A stretch of DNA of 64,000 bases from Nitrospira sp. (GTDB taxonomy: Bacteria > Nitrospirota > Nitrospiria > Nitrospirales > Nitrospiraceae): contig SWDI01000002.1 of the NCBI GenBank assembly GCA_005116955.1, positions 483,151 to 547,150 of the forward strand, written 5' to 3'. This document shows, one piece after another, positions 1 through 8,513 of this stretch. How positions within the stretch are numbered: the stretch's first letter is position 1; each line of letters begins with the position of its first letter. A program made the translations under genes and the position numbers. The notes under the pieces were generated by a model. It did no database searches and had not been told where the DNA came from. It saw nothing but the letters and a program-made list of their open reading frames with translations.

Positions 1-18
1 AGCTGGACGAGTGCGCAT
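1..18 (-). CDS. 5' end of an unidentified gene, cut by window edge
   Basis: Only six codons (MRTRPA) are inside the window, so the product cannot be named. The start is supported by a consensus Shine-Dalgarno AGGAGG five bases upstream of the ATG at 18-16. The gene lies about 200 bp downstream of fliW in the same direction, the place where a flagellin or other late flagellar gene often sits, but the visible residues do not resemble a flagellin N-terminus. No sigma28 or sigma54 promoter matching the others of this window was seen in 19-222. Confidence 0.5.
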
Positions 19-222
19 GCCAACCTCCTGGGTTGCCAAGAGAATCTGGCCGCCGATTCTACCTCAATTCCAAATCAACTGCGGAATCCGGGATAAAAGC
101 TTCCCTATTTTTCGAGGATCGCTCAGGTCTGCGGCAGGCAGGCTACGTCAGGTCGAACGGTCGATGTCACAAGGTCAGCAAACCATCAGACAGAGTACCA
201 GAACAGTCACAACATGTATTGG

Positions 223-705
223 CTAGATTTGACATTCTACAGAATGAGAAGCCTGCGCTGGTGATGGCGATGGGGACTCGGAGACGGGAAACAACGGGTG
301 CCTGGTAGGAAAATCCTCGGGAAGGACCATCTGCTTGCCCAGTTTGGTCTGGTGGCTGATCACCAGCGGTCCTCGCAAATTGGCGGTGATCCGGCCAGGA
401 TCATCCGATGGGATGGTCAAAATCACAACCAGTGCCAGCTCTTCTCTCTCCTCTGCTCGAATTTCTGCCAAGGCATCGGCTGGAACATCGATCTGATAGT
501 CAGGATGGATCATGGCTGGATCCAAAATGACAAATGCCAGGGACGGTTCTTCGACGGATTGCAGCCACTTGAAAGGAGCCTCGGTGTCATGATCCAGGAT
601 GACATACCGCTGGTGCTCAGGGAAACCAAGTAACCCAGAAGGGAATGTCAGGATGCTTTCGTCGTGGACTTCGAATGATCCAAACCGGGTCGATAGACTC
701 TTCAC
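223..705 (-). CDS. fliW: FliW, flagellar assembly factor and CsrA antagonist
   Basis: Cytoplasmic protein that binds flagellin and, when flagellin is exported, is freed to sequester CsrA, coupling flagellin translation to export (known for the family). The family signature of an N-terminal TRFG segment followed by FPSGLLGF and the core VILTIPSD are present; the 160 residues are usual for FliW. I chose the GTG at 705 because GAGGG lies seven bases upstream; the TTG at 726 would overlap csrA by 11 bp and has no ribosome site. The C-terminal 20 residues are Ser/Pro-rich and look disordered. It is co-transcribed with csrA, whose stop is 10 bp upstream. Confidence 0.93.
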   Translation of the reverse strand: MKSLSTRFGSFEVHDESILTFPSGLLGFPEHQRYVILDHDTEAPFKWLQSVEEPSLAFVILDPAMIHPDYQIDVPADALAEIRAEEREELALVVILTIPSDDPGRITANLRGPLVISHQTKLGKQMVLPEDFPTRHPLFPVSESPSPSPAQASHSVECQI

Positions 706-715
706 GATTGTACCC

Positions 716-961
716 TCACGAAGCAATCTGAGGTTTCGCGGCGATCAAGCGACGCAATGCGTCTATAGGGACCACGTGCGTTTTCGCAGCCAACCGGTTC
801 TCCTCTTGAATCCTCACATAGACTTCTTCCCGATGGACCGCAACCACTGGCGGTGCTTCGATTCCCAGCCGAACTTGACCACTTTTTATCCCAAGCACGA
901 CCACCCGGATATCCGGACCGATCGTGACACTTTCTCCACATCGACGGCTGAGAACTAGCAT
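716..961 (-). CDS. csrA: CsrA, translational regulator
   Basis: RNA-binding dimer that blocks ribosome access at GGA motifs in mRNA leaders; in flagellated bacteria with FliW it represses flagellin translation. The protein (81 aa) begins [11 protein letters not shown] and contains the [14 protein letters not shown] core and the [10 protein letters not shown] helix. The ATG at 961 is preceded by AAGGAAGG at normal spacing; an upstream in-frame TTG at 979 lacks one. The C-terminal tail (about 20 residues beyond the core) is slightly longer than in the shortest CsrA proteins. A sigma28-type promoter lies directly upstream (999-1026), which makes this a late flagellar gene. Confidence 0.95.
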   Translation of the reverse strand: MLVLSRRCGESVTIGPDIRVVVLGIKSGQVRLGIEAPPVVAVHREEVYVRIQEENRLAAKTHVVPIDALRRLIAAKPQIAS

Positions 962-998
962 ACCGGCCTTCCTTGACAAGAGGCAGGAGTCTCACCCC

Positions 999-1026
999 TT
1001 TTCGGCCTACTCGGCCAGAAACTTTA
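999..1026 (-). promoter_or_regulatory. sigma28 (FliA) promoter of csrA-fliW
   Basis: On the minus strand, -35 TAAAGTTT (1026-1019) is followed after 12 bases by -10 GCCGAAAA (1006-999). The known FliA consensus is TAAAGTTT, 11 bases, GCCGATAA, so the -35 is perfect and the -10 has one mismatch. The expected start is about 990, leaving a leader of about 30 bases before the csrA ATG. Spacing equals that of the flgM promoter in this window, which supports both. Confidence 0.8.
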
Positions 1027-1100
1027 CACCGCAATCGGGCTGACTCTATCAACCGGAGCAACTAGACACACGCGATGCATCACCGATGCCCCGCCCATTC

Positions 1101-2864
1101 TTATATGTAATTCAGTAGCGAGTTTTCAAACACCTTGGTCAACGTCCTGCTTGCCGCTTCGATCGCATATTGCTGCAAGGTCAGATCGGAGATCGCTTTG
1201 GCTAAATCGACGTCCTCCGTTTCTGAGAGTGTCTTGAGGAAAAAGCCCTTTGCCTCTTCGAGCTGCGCCGCGCTCGTTGTCAGGCGATTCGATGTCGCGC
1301 CTACCTCTCCTTGAATGGCTGCAATCTGCGACACTCCCTGATTCAGTTGTCCCAGCGCATCGCTGATGCCGAGTCGATAATTCCCACGCAGTGCGGAAAC
1401 CAGTTGTTTGACCTCAGTAAAGATATCGATTCCGCCTTCGATGAAAGCCCGGCTCCCAGCAACGTTGGTCGGCACAGTCTGGTCTGTCCCCACTTCGATG
1501 GCATGAACGCCCGCATCTCCCTGGTACTGTAGACCTGAAACGACAGAAAAGAGATCGCCGTTCGCCGGCGCGCTGGTTCCGTTGGCCAACATCATCCGAA
1601 GCCCCTCGAAGCTGATCTCACTCCCCGACACATAGGTCTGGTTGATGAGCACATTCCTGGGCGACAGACTGACGGAGAAGGTGTCTCCAGTCTGCGGCCC
1701 TCCCTGTTGACCGTTCGCCAACACCACACGCAAGCCCGCGAACGTAATTGCCTCGCCCGTCAGGTAGGTGTTGCCTGACGACAGCGTGGTGCTGGTCGTC
1801 TGGTCCACCACCGAATACTGTGTCGGAGAGGTAAACTGGATTTGATAGTTGTGTAGCGTGAGCTGCGCCGCGTTCACCATGCCGGCATCTCTCACAGCTA
1901 CGCCCCCGGTATTGGATCCTCCACGGGCCGTCGTGACGGGAGCCGTTACGTTGAGCACATCGTAGGAGGTGGGGGAAGTAAAGCGGATCACATAGTCGTC
2001 CAATGTCGCTGCGTTGTCGTCGACGACTCGACCCTGTCCGGCCAGCGCGCCTCCGGTGTTGCCGACCGCTGAAGCCACCGTCGCGGTAAGCGCAAATGGC
2101 GCGCCACCCGTCGTCTCGCTACCGCCCGCGAATCCGACTCCCGTGCGGGCTAGACCTCCAGTGACGCGCACGGTCGACTGCGAGCCGTTCAAATCAGACG
2201 TGATAGATAACCGATCCTCTTCAAATGTGACCGTCACACTCTTTCCGGCATTGCTCAGCGCCGTATCGGCGTTGATACGGCTTTGGAGGCGTGCCGCCAG
2301 CTGAGCGCCGGTCAAGGACTCTGTCCCGGCTGTTAAATCGATCGTACCTGATGTAGTTCCATCGACCACCACGGTGAGGGTATCATTGCTGCCGTTTGTC
2401 AATGTCAACGGTGTCGTGATCACAAGTCCTGTGGCCCGTCCATGCGTGCTGGTGCCGGTGAAGATGGGCTGATTGCTCAGCTCCGTATTGGCCAATTGTT
2501 GGAGCTGCGCGAACAGTTGTCGTACTTCCTTCGCCCCGATCGCCCGATCCGCCGCGCTGTTCGTGTCGTTACGAAACTGTACGGCGAGCTGTTGCACGCG
2601 GGACAACGACGTCATCGCGTGGCTCAACGCCGTATCCGAAAGATCCAGCCTTGTCTGCCCGAACACAATATTGCGCTTCCGTTGCTCAATCGCGGCAAGC
2701 GAGGCTTTGTCCAATGCAATATGGTTGAACGCGCTGGGATCGTCGGACGGCTGACGCACTAACTTGCCGGTCGACACCTGTTGCTGGAATTCCAAACCGC
2801 GCGCGCGCGCACGGGCCAGGTTATTCGTCAGCACACCGAAGGTCTGTAACTCTGTCACCCGCAT
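1101..2864 (-). CDS. flgL: FlgL, hook-filament junction protein (HAP3), enlarged
   Basis: Second hook-associated protein, exported through the flagellar type III system to form the adaptor between FlgK and filament. The conserved flagellin-like N-terminal helix (about residues 1-140, with QQQVSTGKLVRQPSDDP) and C-terminal helix (last 100, ending in LTKVFENSLLNYI) are intact. At 587 residues it is nearly twice the usual 300; the extra length is a central insert of about residues 150-470 containing flagellin-insertion-type beta modules that resemble an insert in FlgK next door. GAGG lies five bases before the ATG. Last gene of the flgM-flgN-flgK-flgL unit; the stop is followed by about 75 bp without gene before the csrA promoter. 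Confidence 0.93.
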   Translation of the reverse strand: MRVTELQTFGVLTNNLARARARGLEFQQQVSTGKLVRQPSDDPSAFNHIALDKASLAAIEQRKRNIVFGQTRLDLSDTALSHAMTSLSRVQQLAVQFRNDTNSAADRAIGAKEVRQLFAQLQQLANTELSNQPIFTGTSTHGRATGLVITTPLTLTNGSNDTLTVVVDGTTSGTIDLTAGTESLTGAQLAARLQSRINADTALSNAGKSVTVTFEEDRLSITSDLNGSQSTVRVTGGLARTGVGFAGGSETTGGAPFALTATVASAVGNTGGALAGQGRVVDDNAATLDDYVIRFTSPTSYDVLNVTAPVTTARGGSNTGGVAVRDAGMVNAAQLTLHNYQIQFTSPTQYSVVDQTTSTTLSSGNTYLTGEAITFAGLRVVLANGQQGGPQTGDTFSVSLSPRNVLINQTYVSGSEISFEGLRMMLANGTSAPANGDLFSVVSGLQYQGDAGVHAIEVGTDQTVPTNVAGSRAFIEGGIDIFTEVKQLVSALRGNYRLGISDALGQLNQGVSQIAAIQGEVGATSNRLTTSAAQLEEAKGFFLKTLSETEDVDLAKAISDLTLQQYAIEAASRTLTKVFENSLLNYI

Positions 2865-2877
2865 AGCAGCCTCGACG

Positions 2878-4905
2878 CTAAGGTTTGATCGACAACAGCG
2901 TTTGGAACATTTCGTCGGTGAGACGAACCAGCCGCGAGGCGGCTTCGAATCCCCGTTGGAACTTAATCAGATTCACCAACTCCTCATCCATCGAGACGCC
3001 GGACACTTGAGCACGCAACGTCTCGATCTGGTCCTTTAAAATCTCCTTCGCTTCTTTTTCACGGTCAGCCGTCTGCGCCGCGACGCCAAGCTCTGCCGCG
3101 ACAGATCGATAGGCATCCTGCAAGGTTCCGTTTTCCAGACTCGCGAATCGCCGGTGCTGGAGTGCAACCAACGAGAGCAGGTTGGTATTGTTGCCGGGAG
3201 TCCCGGTTCGTGAGGATGAGGCCGCAACGGACGACGGATTCGTGAGTGCGACCGCCAAATCACGCGCAGCATGGCTATACGAATCCACTTCGAAGACGTC
3301 TCCGGCCACCGCCGCACCGGTCAACGTCACACTGAGACCGTCAAATGTCAGCGTCGTCGGGCCTGTGTACGTGCCTGAGGCGGCCGTACTGAGACCGGCG
3401 CTCAGGCCAAGTGATGTCCGAGCGGTCCCTCCGGTAATGTCGACTGCCGATGCCGCAGTCGTATCATTCGATGTCATGACTAACCGGTTGGTTGTGACGT
3501 CATAGGTGACCGCCACTGTTTTACCAGCCGCTTGTAGCGCTCCATCGGCATTGATTTTTGCTTGCACTTCCTGCGCAATGGCCGAGCCAGAGGCATACGA
3601 CAAGCCTGGACTCACAGCGCCTGCGAGTGTGATGGTACCCGAGGCCACACCATCGACGGTCACCGTGAGCGTGTCATTCACACCCGTTACAATGGACAAG
3701 GGTGCGTCGACGGACGGTGCCGTGATCGCCGTGCCGGTATAGTTCCCGCGAATTGTCGCGCCCGTCGTGGCATCCACGATGGAATAGGCCGTTGCGGAGG
3801 AAAAGCGGAGCTCGTAGTCGTGAAAGGTCAGCAGACTGTTCGCGGCAACCACACCGCCATTGATCGCGGCAACCCCCTGGTTGGTAGTCACGGCCCGCGT
3901 AGACACCGCTACGGGACTAAACAAGTCGAGCCCGGTCGATCCATCGAGCCCATACCCTTGTCGATGAATCATATTCACGGCGTTCGCTAGCGTCGCCGAG
4001 AGCCGGTCGAAGGAAGCCTCCAAATGGCGAACGGTGCTATCACGGACATCCAAGAGGCTGCGTAAGCGGCCGTTCGAGATCAGGGCGTCGATGCTTAAGG
4101 GACGCGTGCCTCCGGTCAAATACCCGACCGAAAACAGCCCGCCGTTGTCCGTATCCTCAATGGCGTTCAACTGCCGGATCGTGGGTCCCTCCACCAACAC
4201 CTGTCCGCGTGCCGCAAAGACCGTCAGCCCGCCCGTGCCAGACTCGACGGTTGTGATATCGATCCGTACTGCCAATTCATTCAGTGCAAGCTCACGTTGA
4301 TCCCGGAGGTCATTGGCGTTCTGACCCGTCACCTCGGCCGTAACAATCTGGCTATTCAGCTCAGCGATTTGTTTCGACAGACTGTTGATTTCCGTTACCG
4401 TCTGCTTGACTTGAAAGTTCAATGATTGTCGCGCGACGACCAGATCGGAAGACACCTGATTCACACTCGAGGCCAACTGTCTTGCGTTGGCCAATAGCAC
4501 GGAACGAGCCGCCAACCCGCCTGGATTGGTCGACACATCTTGCAACCCACGAAAATAATCGTTCATTCGCGCGGCGATGCCTTGATTATTACTGTCTCCA
4601 AACACGTTTTGGAGCCGGAACAACTCTTCTCGCGACACCGATAGTCGTCCGAGATTCTGCTGTACCGTCGTCAGCTGCCGGTTAATGAATTGGTCTGTAT
4701 AGCGCCTGATGGACGTGGCCTGCACGCCGGTCCCCGCCATTCCAGGTTGGCCGTTCAGCGGCGGACGTTCGGTCAGCACGGCTTCCTGCCGGGAATAGCC
4801 GGGCGTATTCACGTTGGCAACATTATGTCCGGTAACGGTGAGAGCTTGTTGGGATGTGACCAGTGCACTTCTGGCAATGTCAAAGAGAGACGAAAGACCA
4901 ATCAT
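2878..4905 (-). CDS. flgK: FlgK, first hook-filament junction protein (HAP1)
   Basis: Exported adaptor subunit on top of the hook. The N-terminal signature (LVTSQQALTVTGHNVANVNTPGYSRQ, quoted here as its parts LTVTGHNVAN and TPGYSRQ) and the C-terminal segment with VNLIKFQRGFEAASRLV are both present. It is 675 aa, longer than the common 450-560; the additional residues (about 330-530) carry modules similar to those in FlgL, for example the paired motif NDTLTV-VDG-SGTI followed by INADGAL-AAGKTV. AAGG lies six bases before the ATG. Lies 2 bp downstream of flgN, its export chaperone gene, and 13 bp upstream of flgL. Confidence 0.94.
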   Translation of the reverse strand: MIGLSSLFDIARSALVTSQQALTVTGHNVANVNTPGYSRQEAVLTERPPLNGQPGMAGTGVQATSIRRYTDQFINRQLTTVQQNLGRLSVSREELFRLQNVFGDSNNQGIAARMNDYFRGLQDVSTNPGGLAARSVLLANARQLASSVNQVSSDLVVARQSLNFQVKQTVTEINSLSKQIAELNSQIVTAEVTGQNANDLRDQRELALNELAVRIDITTVESGTGGLTVFAARGQVLVEGPTIRQLNAIEDTDNGGLFSVGYLTGGTRPLSIDALISNGRLRSLLDVRDSTVRHLEASFDRLSATLANAVNMIHRQGYGLDGSTGLDLFSPVAVSTRAVTTNQGVAAINGGVVAANSLLTFHDYELRFSSATAYSIVDATTGATIRGNYTGTAITAPSVDAPLSIVTGVNDTLTVTVDGVASGTITLAGAVSPGLSYASGSAIAQEVQAKINADGALQAAGKTVAVTYDVTTNRLVMTSNDTTAASAVDITGGTARTSLGLSAGLSTAASGTYTGPTTLTFDGLSVTLTGAAVAGDVFEVDSYSHAARDLAVALTNPSSVAASSSRTGTPGNNTNLLSLVALQHRRFASLENGTLQDAYRSVAAELGVAAQTADREKEAKEILKDQIETLRAQVSGVSMDEELVNLIKFQRGFEAASRLVRLTDEMFQTLLSIKP

Positions 4906-4907
4906 GC

Positions 4908-5417
4908 TTAGCCTTGCTGATGAATGAGCACGTTGACACGGCCTGTGCCGATCGCTTGTCCATCGGCTGCATACAGATCCTTGACTGGGGACAGAGGAGT
5001 ACCAGTCGACAGCGCTTGATCCACCACGCCGCGAATCCCCTCGATGAGCACCACGTTCTGCCCGATCTCGTCGCGGACGGTCTTGGCCACCGTCATGTAA
5101 CTTCGGTAGACGGCTCGTAAGTCGTCTGATGAGGAGTCTTGGACATGGTCAATCAGTTCCTGGATCGAGCCTGTTCCCGGCCGCAGACCGCAGTGCCTCG
5201 CCAGGTCTTGAACAAGCTGCTGTCGTTCATTGGCAAGAGATTGCAACGATTCTAGAATCAACAGTCGACGGCAATTGATGGCATGAAAATCCGTAATCGC
5301 AAGCGCTCGAATAGCAGCTCGTTCTGTATGGACCGTTTCAAGTAGCTGATGGCACGTTGCATCCTCTTGACGCAACAAGTGGCACAGTTGGGTGATCGCT
5401 GGCGGGAACGTGGACAT
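4908..5417 (-). CDS. flgN: FlgN-like export chaperone
   Basis: Small, mostly helical cytoplasmic protein (169 aa) in the position of FlgN, the chaperone that delivers FlgK and FlgL to the export gate. Similarity is weak, as is normal for FlgN; the call rests on helical composition, length and location immediately upstream of flgK. The start at 5417 (MSTFPPAI) is favoured by AAGGAG five bases upstream; an alternative upstream start would add 14 residues without a ribosome site. It is separated from flgM by 131 bp. Confidence 0.8.
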   Translation of the reverse strand: MSTFPPAITQLCHLLRQEDATCHQLLETVHTERAAIRALAITDFHAINCRRLLILESLQSLANERQQLVQDLARHCGLRPGTGSIQELIDHVQDSSSDDLRAVYRSYMTVAKTVRDEIGQNVVLIEGIRGVVDQALSTGTPLSPVKDLYAADGQAIGTGRVNVLIHQQG

Positions 5418-5548
5418 ACAGACTCCTTCTGACCTTACACATGCGCTGCATTCCGCCATCCATCCCCTCTTCCTGCCCTCCTTCCCGAAGAGACAAGGAC
5501 GAAAGGGACCACGGCGAGTGAATATTCAGGAGCCTGGGAAGGCGGATC

Positions 5549-5854
5549 TTACAGTACGGCGTCGGTTAGAACCTGCTTCACGATGGCATCGCCAACCGCG
5601 CGGCCACTGATATCATATGTGCCGCTGTCAAGCGCGCGCCTGATGCGCTCCACCTGTTCAGCCCGTTCAGGGTCAGGCTGATTTGCAAGCTCCCGAATCC
5701 GTTGAAGTTCCTTCGCTTGGGCCGAGATCTGAACCTCATCTTTACCCACCTGGGTGCGGGCAGCCGCTTGCCGATTACCTGTCCCCTCGGTGTCCTGAAC
5801 CCCAAGTAACAGTTTGGCAAGGTGATCTACCTTCCCATGACCTGAAATCTGCAT
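5549..5854 (-). CDS. flgM: FlgM, anti-sigma28 factor
   Basis: Binds and inactivates FliA until it is exported through the completed hook-basal body. The 101-residue protein has the usual disordered N-terminal half and the conserved C-terminal FliA-binding helices (RIRELANQPDPERAEQVERI, then LDSGTYDISGRAVGDAIV). AAGGAG lies seven bases before the ATG. A sigma28 promoter directly upstream (5932-5959) means FliA drives the gene for its own inhibitor, the usual feedback loop. Confidence 0.93.
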   Translation of the reverse strand: MQISGHGKVDHLAKLLLGVQDTEGTGNRQAAARTQVGKDEVQISAQAKELQRIRELANQPDPERAEQVERIRRALDSGTYDISGRAVGDAIVKQVLTDAVL

Positions 5855-5931
5855 GTTACCGCTCCTTCCCCGGCTCTCGCCTCTCAGCTCTCAGTCCGAG
5901 AGAATTATTGATTTTACCCCGGTCGAGCTAC

Positions 5932-5959
5932 TTATCGGTTGCTACCCGGAAGAACTTGA
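5932..5959 (-). promoter_or_regulatory. sigma28 (FliA) promoter of flgM
   Basis: Minus strand: -35 TCAAGTTC (5959-5952), 12 bases, -10 ACCGATAA (5939-5932). Two mismatches in the -35 and one in the -10 against TAAAGTTT/GCCGATAA. It overlaps the last codons of flgJ and gives a leader of about 70 bases before flgM. Same 12-base spacer as the csrA promoter. Confidence 0.78.
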
Positions 5960-6331
5960 GCGTTCCGGAGGGGATGACGAAAAATATTGCTGTGCATACT
6001 CCTGAACCATCTTGGCAATGCCTATCCCCCCAGACTCGGCTGCCCGTTTCCCAATTTCCTCGTCATAAAATGAGTAAAAATACGCCCCTTGCTTGTTGGC
6101 AATGCCTCCCTCAGGAACCGTTTCTCTCATAACCTTCAGTAAATATGAGACAAAATAGGCTTCGAACTGCTGGCCAGCTTGGACCATTTGTTGACGTGCC
6201 GCAACAGGGTCCTGCGATGTCGAGGCATTCATCTGAGACACAAGATGACTCGCGCGTCCGGTCAATCCAGGATCCACGTATGCTGGTGAAGAGAGCCCGG
6301 AATGGATTCCGTATTGTTCTAGAGTGTTCAT
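5942..6331 (-). CDS. flgJ: FlgJ rod-binding protein, single domain
   Basis: Rod-capping scaffold for assembly of the proximal/distal rod in the periplasm. Only the N-terminal rod-binding domain is present (129 aa; motif QFEAYFVSYLLKVMRETVP, then YDEEIGKRAAESGGIGIAKMV); the muramidase domain of enterobacterial FlgJ is absent, as in many non-enterobacterial species, so another wall hydrolase must open the peptidoglycan. Start at 6331 (MNTLEQ) preferred; a GTG three codons earlier (6340) is an alternative. Follows flgI by 17 bp in the flgF-to-flgJ unit. Confidence 0.88.
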   Translation of the reverse strand: MNTLEQYGIHSGLSSPAYVDPGLTGRASHLVSQMNASTSQDPVAARQQMVQAGQQFEAYFVSYLLKVMRETVPEGGIANKQGAYFYSFYDEEIGKRAAESGGIGIAKMVQEYAQQYFSSSPPERSSSSG

Positions 6332-6348
6332 ATGTAGCACTCGTCCAT

Positions 6349-7488
6349 CTATATAATTTCAAGGTTCGCTTGCAGCGCTCCCGCCGACCTCAGAGCCGAG
6401 AGTATTGCGACAAGGTCACGCGGCGTCACTCCTACTGCATTGAGAGCCCGTACGACATCCCCCAATGTTACCGTCTCATCCACTACCAGGAGCCTCGACT
6501 CCTGCTCCTTGATCTCTGTCTGCACATCCGGTGTGACAGTCGTCTGTCCTGCGGACGAACCAATGAGTGGCGCCGTCGGCTGTGACACGTTCAACGTGTT
6601 CTTGACCGAGATCGTGAGATTGCCGTGAGAAATCGCACATGTAGAAATCCGTACATGTTCTCCCAATACCACCGTGCCAGTCCGTTCATTCACCACGACT
6701 TTGGCGATAGAATCGACGGTCACATCAAGTCCCTCGATCGATGCGATATATTCGACGACGCGCCCCTGAAACACTTGAGGGATTGTCGCCTTCACAGATC
6801 CAGCATTCGTGGCTGATGCACTGCCTTTTCCAAAGGCACCCTCGATGGCCTCGGCAGTCCTGATGGCAGTCGTAAAATCGGGTTGGCGGAGAAGCACAGA
6901 AACGGTTGCCCATGAGTCAATGTCGACAGGGAGCTCCTTCTCGATAATGGCACCACCGGGAACCACACCAGCCGCCTGATGATTCTTCGTCACTGTCGCA
7001 CCGCCAGCCCCTCCCGTCCCGCCGAGAAAACCACCGATTGAGACTGGTCCCTGCGCGACGGCAAATACTTGCTGATTGGCTCCTTTTAACGGCGTGAGCA
7101 AGAGCGTCCCGCCTTGCAGGCTTTTGGCATTCGCCATCGACGACACCAAGGCATCCAGTGTCATCCCTGGTTTCGAGAAGGGAGGAAGCTTGGCGGTCAC
7201 CATCACTGAGGCGATGTTTCTCGTTAATAACTGGATGGGATCGATCACCAGGTTGATGCCCATCTTGTTCAACATGGACATCATCGCCTGAATCGTGAAC
7301 TGTCCGCCGATGACTCGGTCGCCGGTACCGTCCAGACCAACCACCAAACCATAACCAAGCAACTGGTTTTCACGGACTCCTTCAATCATGCCAATATCCT
7401 TGATCCTCACCGCATCGGCGCCAGGGGGTGTCAACACACCACTGGTCAGGACCAGCACACTGACTAGAGCGATACACCGTATGAACAT
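6349..7488 (-). CDS. flgI: FlgI, flagellar P-ring protein
   Basis: Periplasmic protein forming the peptidoglycan-level bushing around the rod. The preprotein (379 aa) has a Sec signal peptide of about 26 residues ending before VRIKDIG, then the family core GMIEGVRENQLLGYGLVVGL and the C-terminal LGDVVRALNAVGVTPRDLV. I chose ATG 7488 because it places the signal peptide at the N-terminus; upstream in-frame ATGs (7512, 7569) would bury it. The GAGAGGATAGG in front overlaps the end of the preceding small reading frame. Confidence 0.95.
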   Translation of the reverse strand: MFIRCIALVSVLVLTSGVLTPPGADAVRIKDIGMIEGVRENQLLGYGLVVGLDGTGDRVIGGQFTIQAMMSMLNKMGINLVIDPIQLLTRNIASVMVTAKLPPFSKPGMTLDALVSSMANAKSLQGGTLLLTPLKGANQQVFAVAQGPVSIGGFLGGTGGAGGATVTKNHQAAGVVPGGAIIEKELPVDIDSWATVSVLLRQPDFTTAIRTAEAIEGAFGKGSASATNAGSVKATIPQVFQGRVVEYIASIEGLDVTVDSIAKVVVNERTGTVVLGEHVRISTCAISHGNLTISVKNTLNVSQPTAPLIGSSAGQTTVTPDVQTEIKEQESRLLVVDETVTLGDVVRALNAVGVTPRDLVAILSALRSAGALQANLEII

Positions 7489-7499
7489 GTGTGAGGCAC

Positions 7500-7775
7500 C
7501 TATCCTCTCCATGAACGTTTGGAAACAGAGACCTGTAAGCGAGGACCAAGTATGATGCGCGACAGCCATCCTTGCTCAAAAGCCAACTCTTTCCCTGAGG
7601 CGTGATCAGCATCATCAAGCACATGAAATCGCGTTCTGCTCCCAAACGTGGGAGGATCAAAATCAGCCCGTCGGACAACCCCACTCCGCACCATCATCTG
7701 GAGCGTGCGGAGATTTAAAGGACGCCGCTGGAGCATGCTTCTCGGAGTCGATTTGCGTCTCGGCGGAACCGTCAT
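7500..7775 (-). CDS. possible small basic protein between flgH and flgI
   Basis: Unrecognised 91-residue frame, rich in Arg and Ser, with no signal peptide or membrane segment. It is listed because it fills exactly the gap between two genes that are usually adjacent: ATG 7775 follows the flgH stop by 14 bp, is preceded by GAGGGG at short spacing, and its stop lies 11 bp before the flgI ATG. No homologous family was recognised. It could equally be a chance frame in a spacer of about 300 bp; another frame (7382-7684) is also open here. Confidence 0.45.
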   Translation of the reverse strand: MTVPPRRKSTPRSMLQRRPLNLRTLQMMVRSGVVRRADFDPPTFGSRTRFHVLDDADHASGKELAFEQGWLSRIILGPRLQVSVSKRSWRG

Positions 7776-7789
7776 AGCCCCTCTTCTCC

Positions 7790-8491
7790 TCAGAACGGAT
7801 AGACCCAATTGAGAATACGGATCAACCACCCGGGTCGCTGTACATCGTCCAGCACACCTAGGCCTGAGTATTCAATTTTAGCGTCCGCAATGGCACTTGA
7901 GGCCACTGTATTCTTGGTATCCACATCGACACGCCGGACAATCCCACCAATCGTCATCAGCTGTTTTTCACTGTTGACGCTGACCTCACGCCGTCCCTCG
8001 ATCCGAAGATCCCCGTTGGGAAGCACCTCTGTCACGATCGCGGAGATGGTCCCTGTCAATGTGCCTTCACGATTGGTGGAACCTTTCCCATCGAACTTGT
8101 TATTGGCGTTCGCATTGATTCCGAATCCACGCTTTGTTTCATCGCTGAAGCGGATCCCTGGAAGCCCGATATATCCCATACCACTACCGACCATGCCGTT
8201 CTTAATCGTCGAATCCCGTTGAACCGCCGTATCCGCTGACTTTGACCCCTTATGAACTTCAGAGATTTTCACAGTCAGAATATCCCCGATTCGCATGGCA
8301 CGCATATCTTCATAGAGATAGGCCCGTCCGTTCTCTTCCTGCCAAAGCGAGCCAAGCGTCTTTGGAGGAGGGAGCAGCGGCACAGTCACCTTGCTAGACG
8401 GACTCGGCGGGCTTGAACATCCTTGCAGGGCGATGGTGATGACCAGGCTACGTACAGCCATATGAAAAGACAGGTTACAGTGAAAGTGCAT
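7790..8491 (-). CDS. flgH: FlgH, flagellar L-ring lipoprotein
   Basis: Outer-membrane lipoprotein forming the L-ring; its presence with FlgI shows a diderm envelope. The lipobox LQGC follows a short hydrophobic segment, then the family features SLWQEENGRAYLYEDMRAMRIGD (read as SLW near residue 45 and RIGDILTV), the Thr/Asn-rich middle and the end GWLIRILNWVYPF. The start is uncertain: ATG 8491 is used, with GTG 8506 and ATG 8461 as alternatives and no clear Shine-Dalgarno for any. It lies 22 bp downstream of flgA. Confidence 0.92.
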   Translation of the reverse strand: MHFHCNLSFHMAVRSLVITIALQGCSSPPSPSSKVTVPLLPPPKTLGSLWQEENGRAYLYEDMRAMRIGDILTVKISEVHKGSKSADTAVQRDSTIKNGMVGSGMGYIGLPGIRFSDETKRGFGINANANNKFDGKGSTNREGTLTGTISAIVTEVLPNGDLRIEGRREVSVNSEKQLMTIGGIVRRVDVDTKNTVASSAIADAKIEYSGLGVLDDVQRPGWLIRILNWVYPF

Positions 8492-8513
8492 GATGTTCTC
8501 TGGCACGATTCAG

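Noticed and set aside
5942-6331. FlgJ without muramidase domain as a truncation
   Set aside because: Single-domain FlgJ is common outside enterobacteria and the frame is intact.
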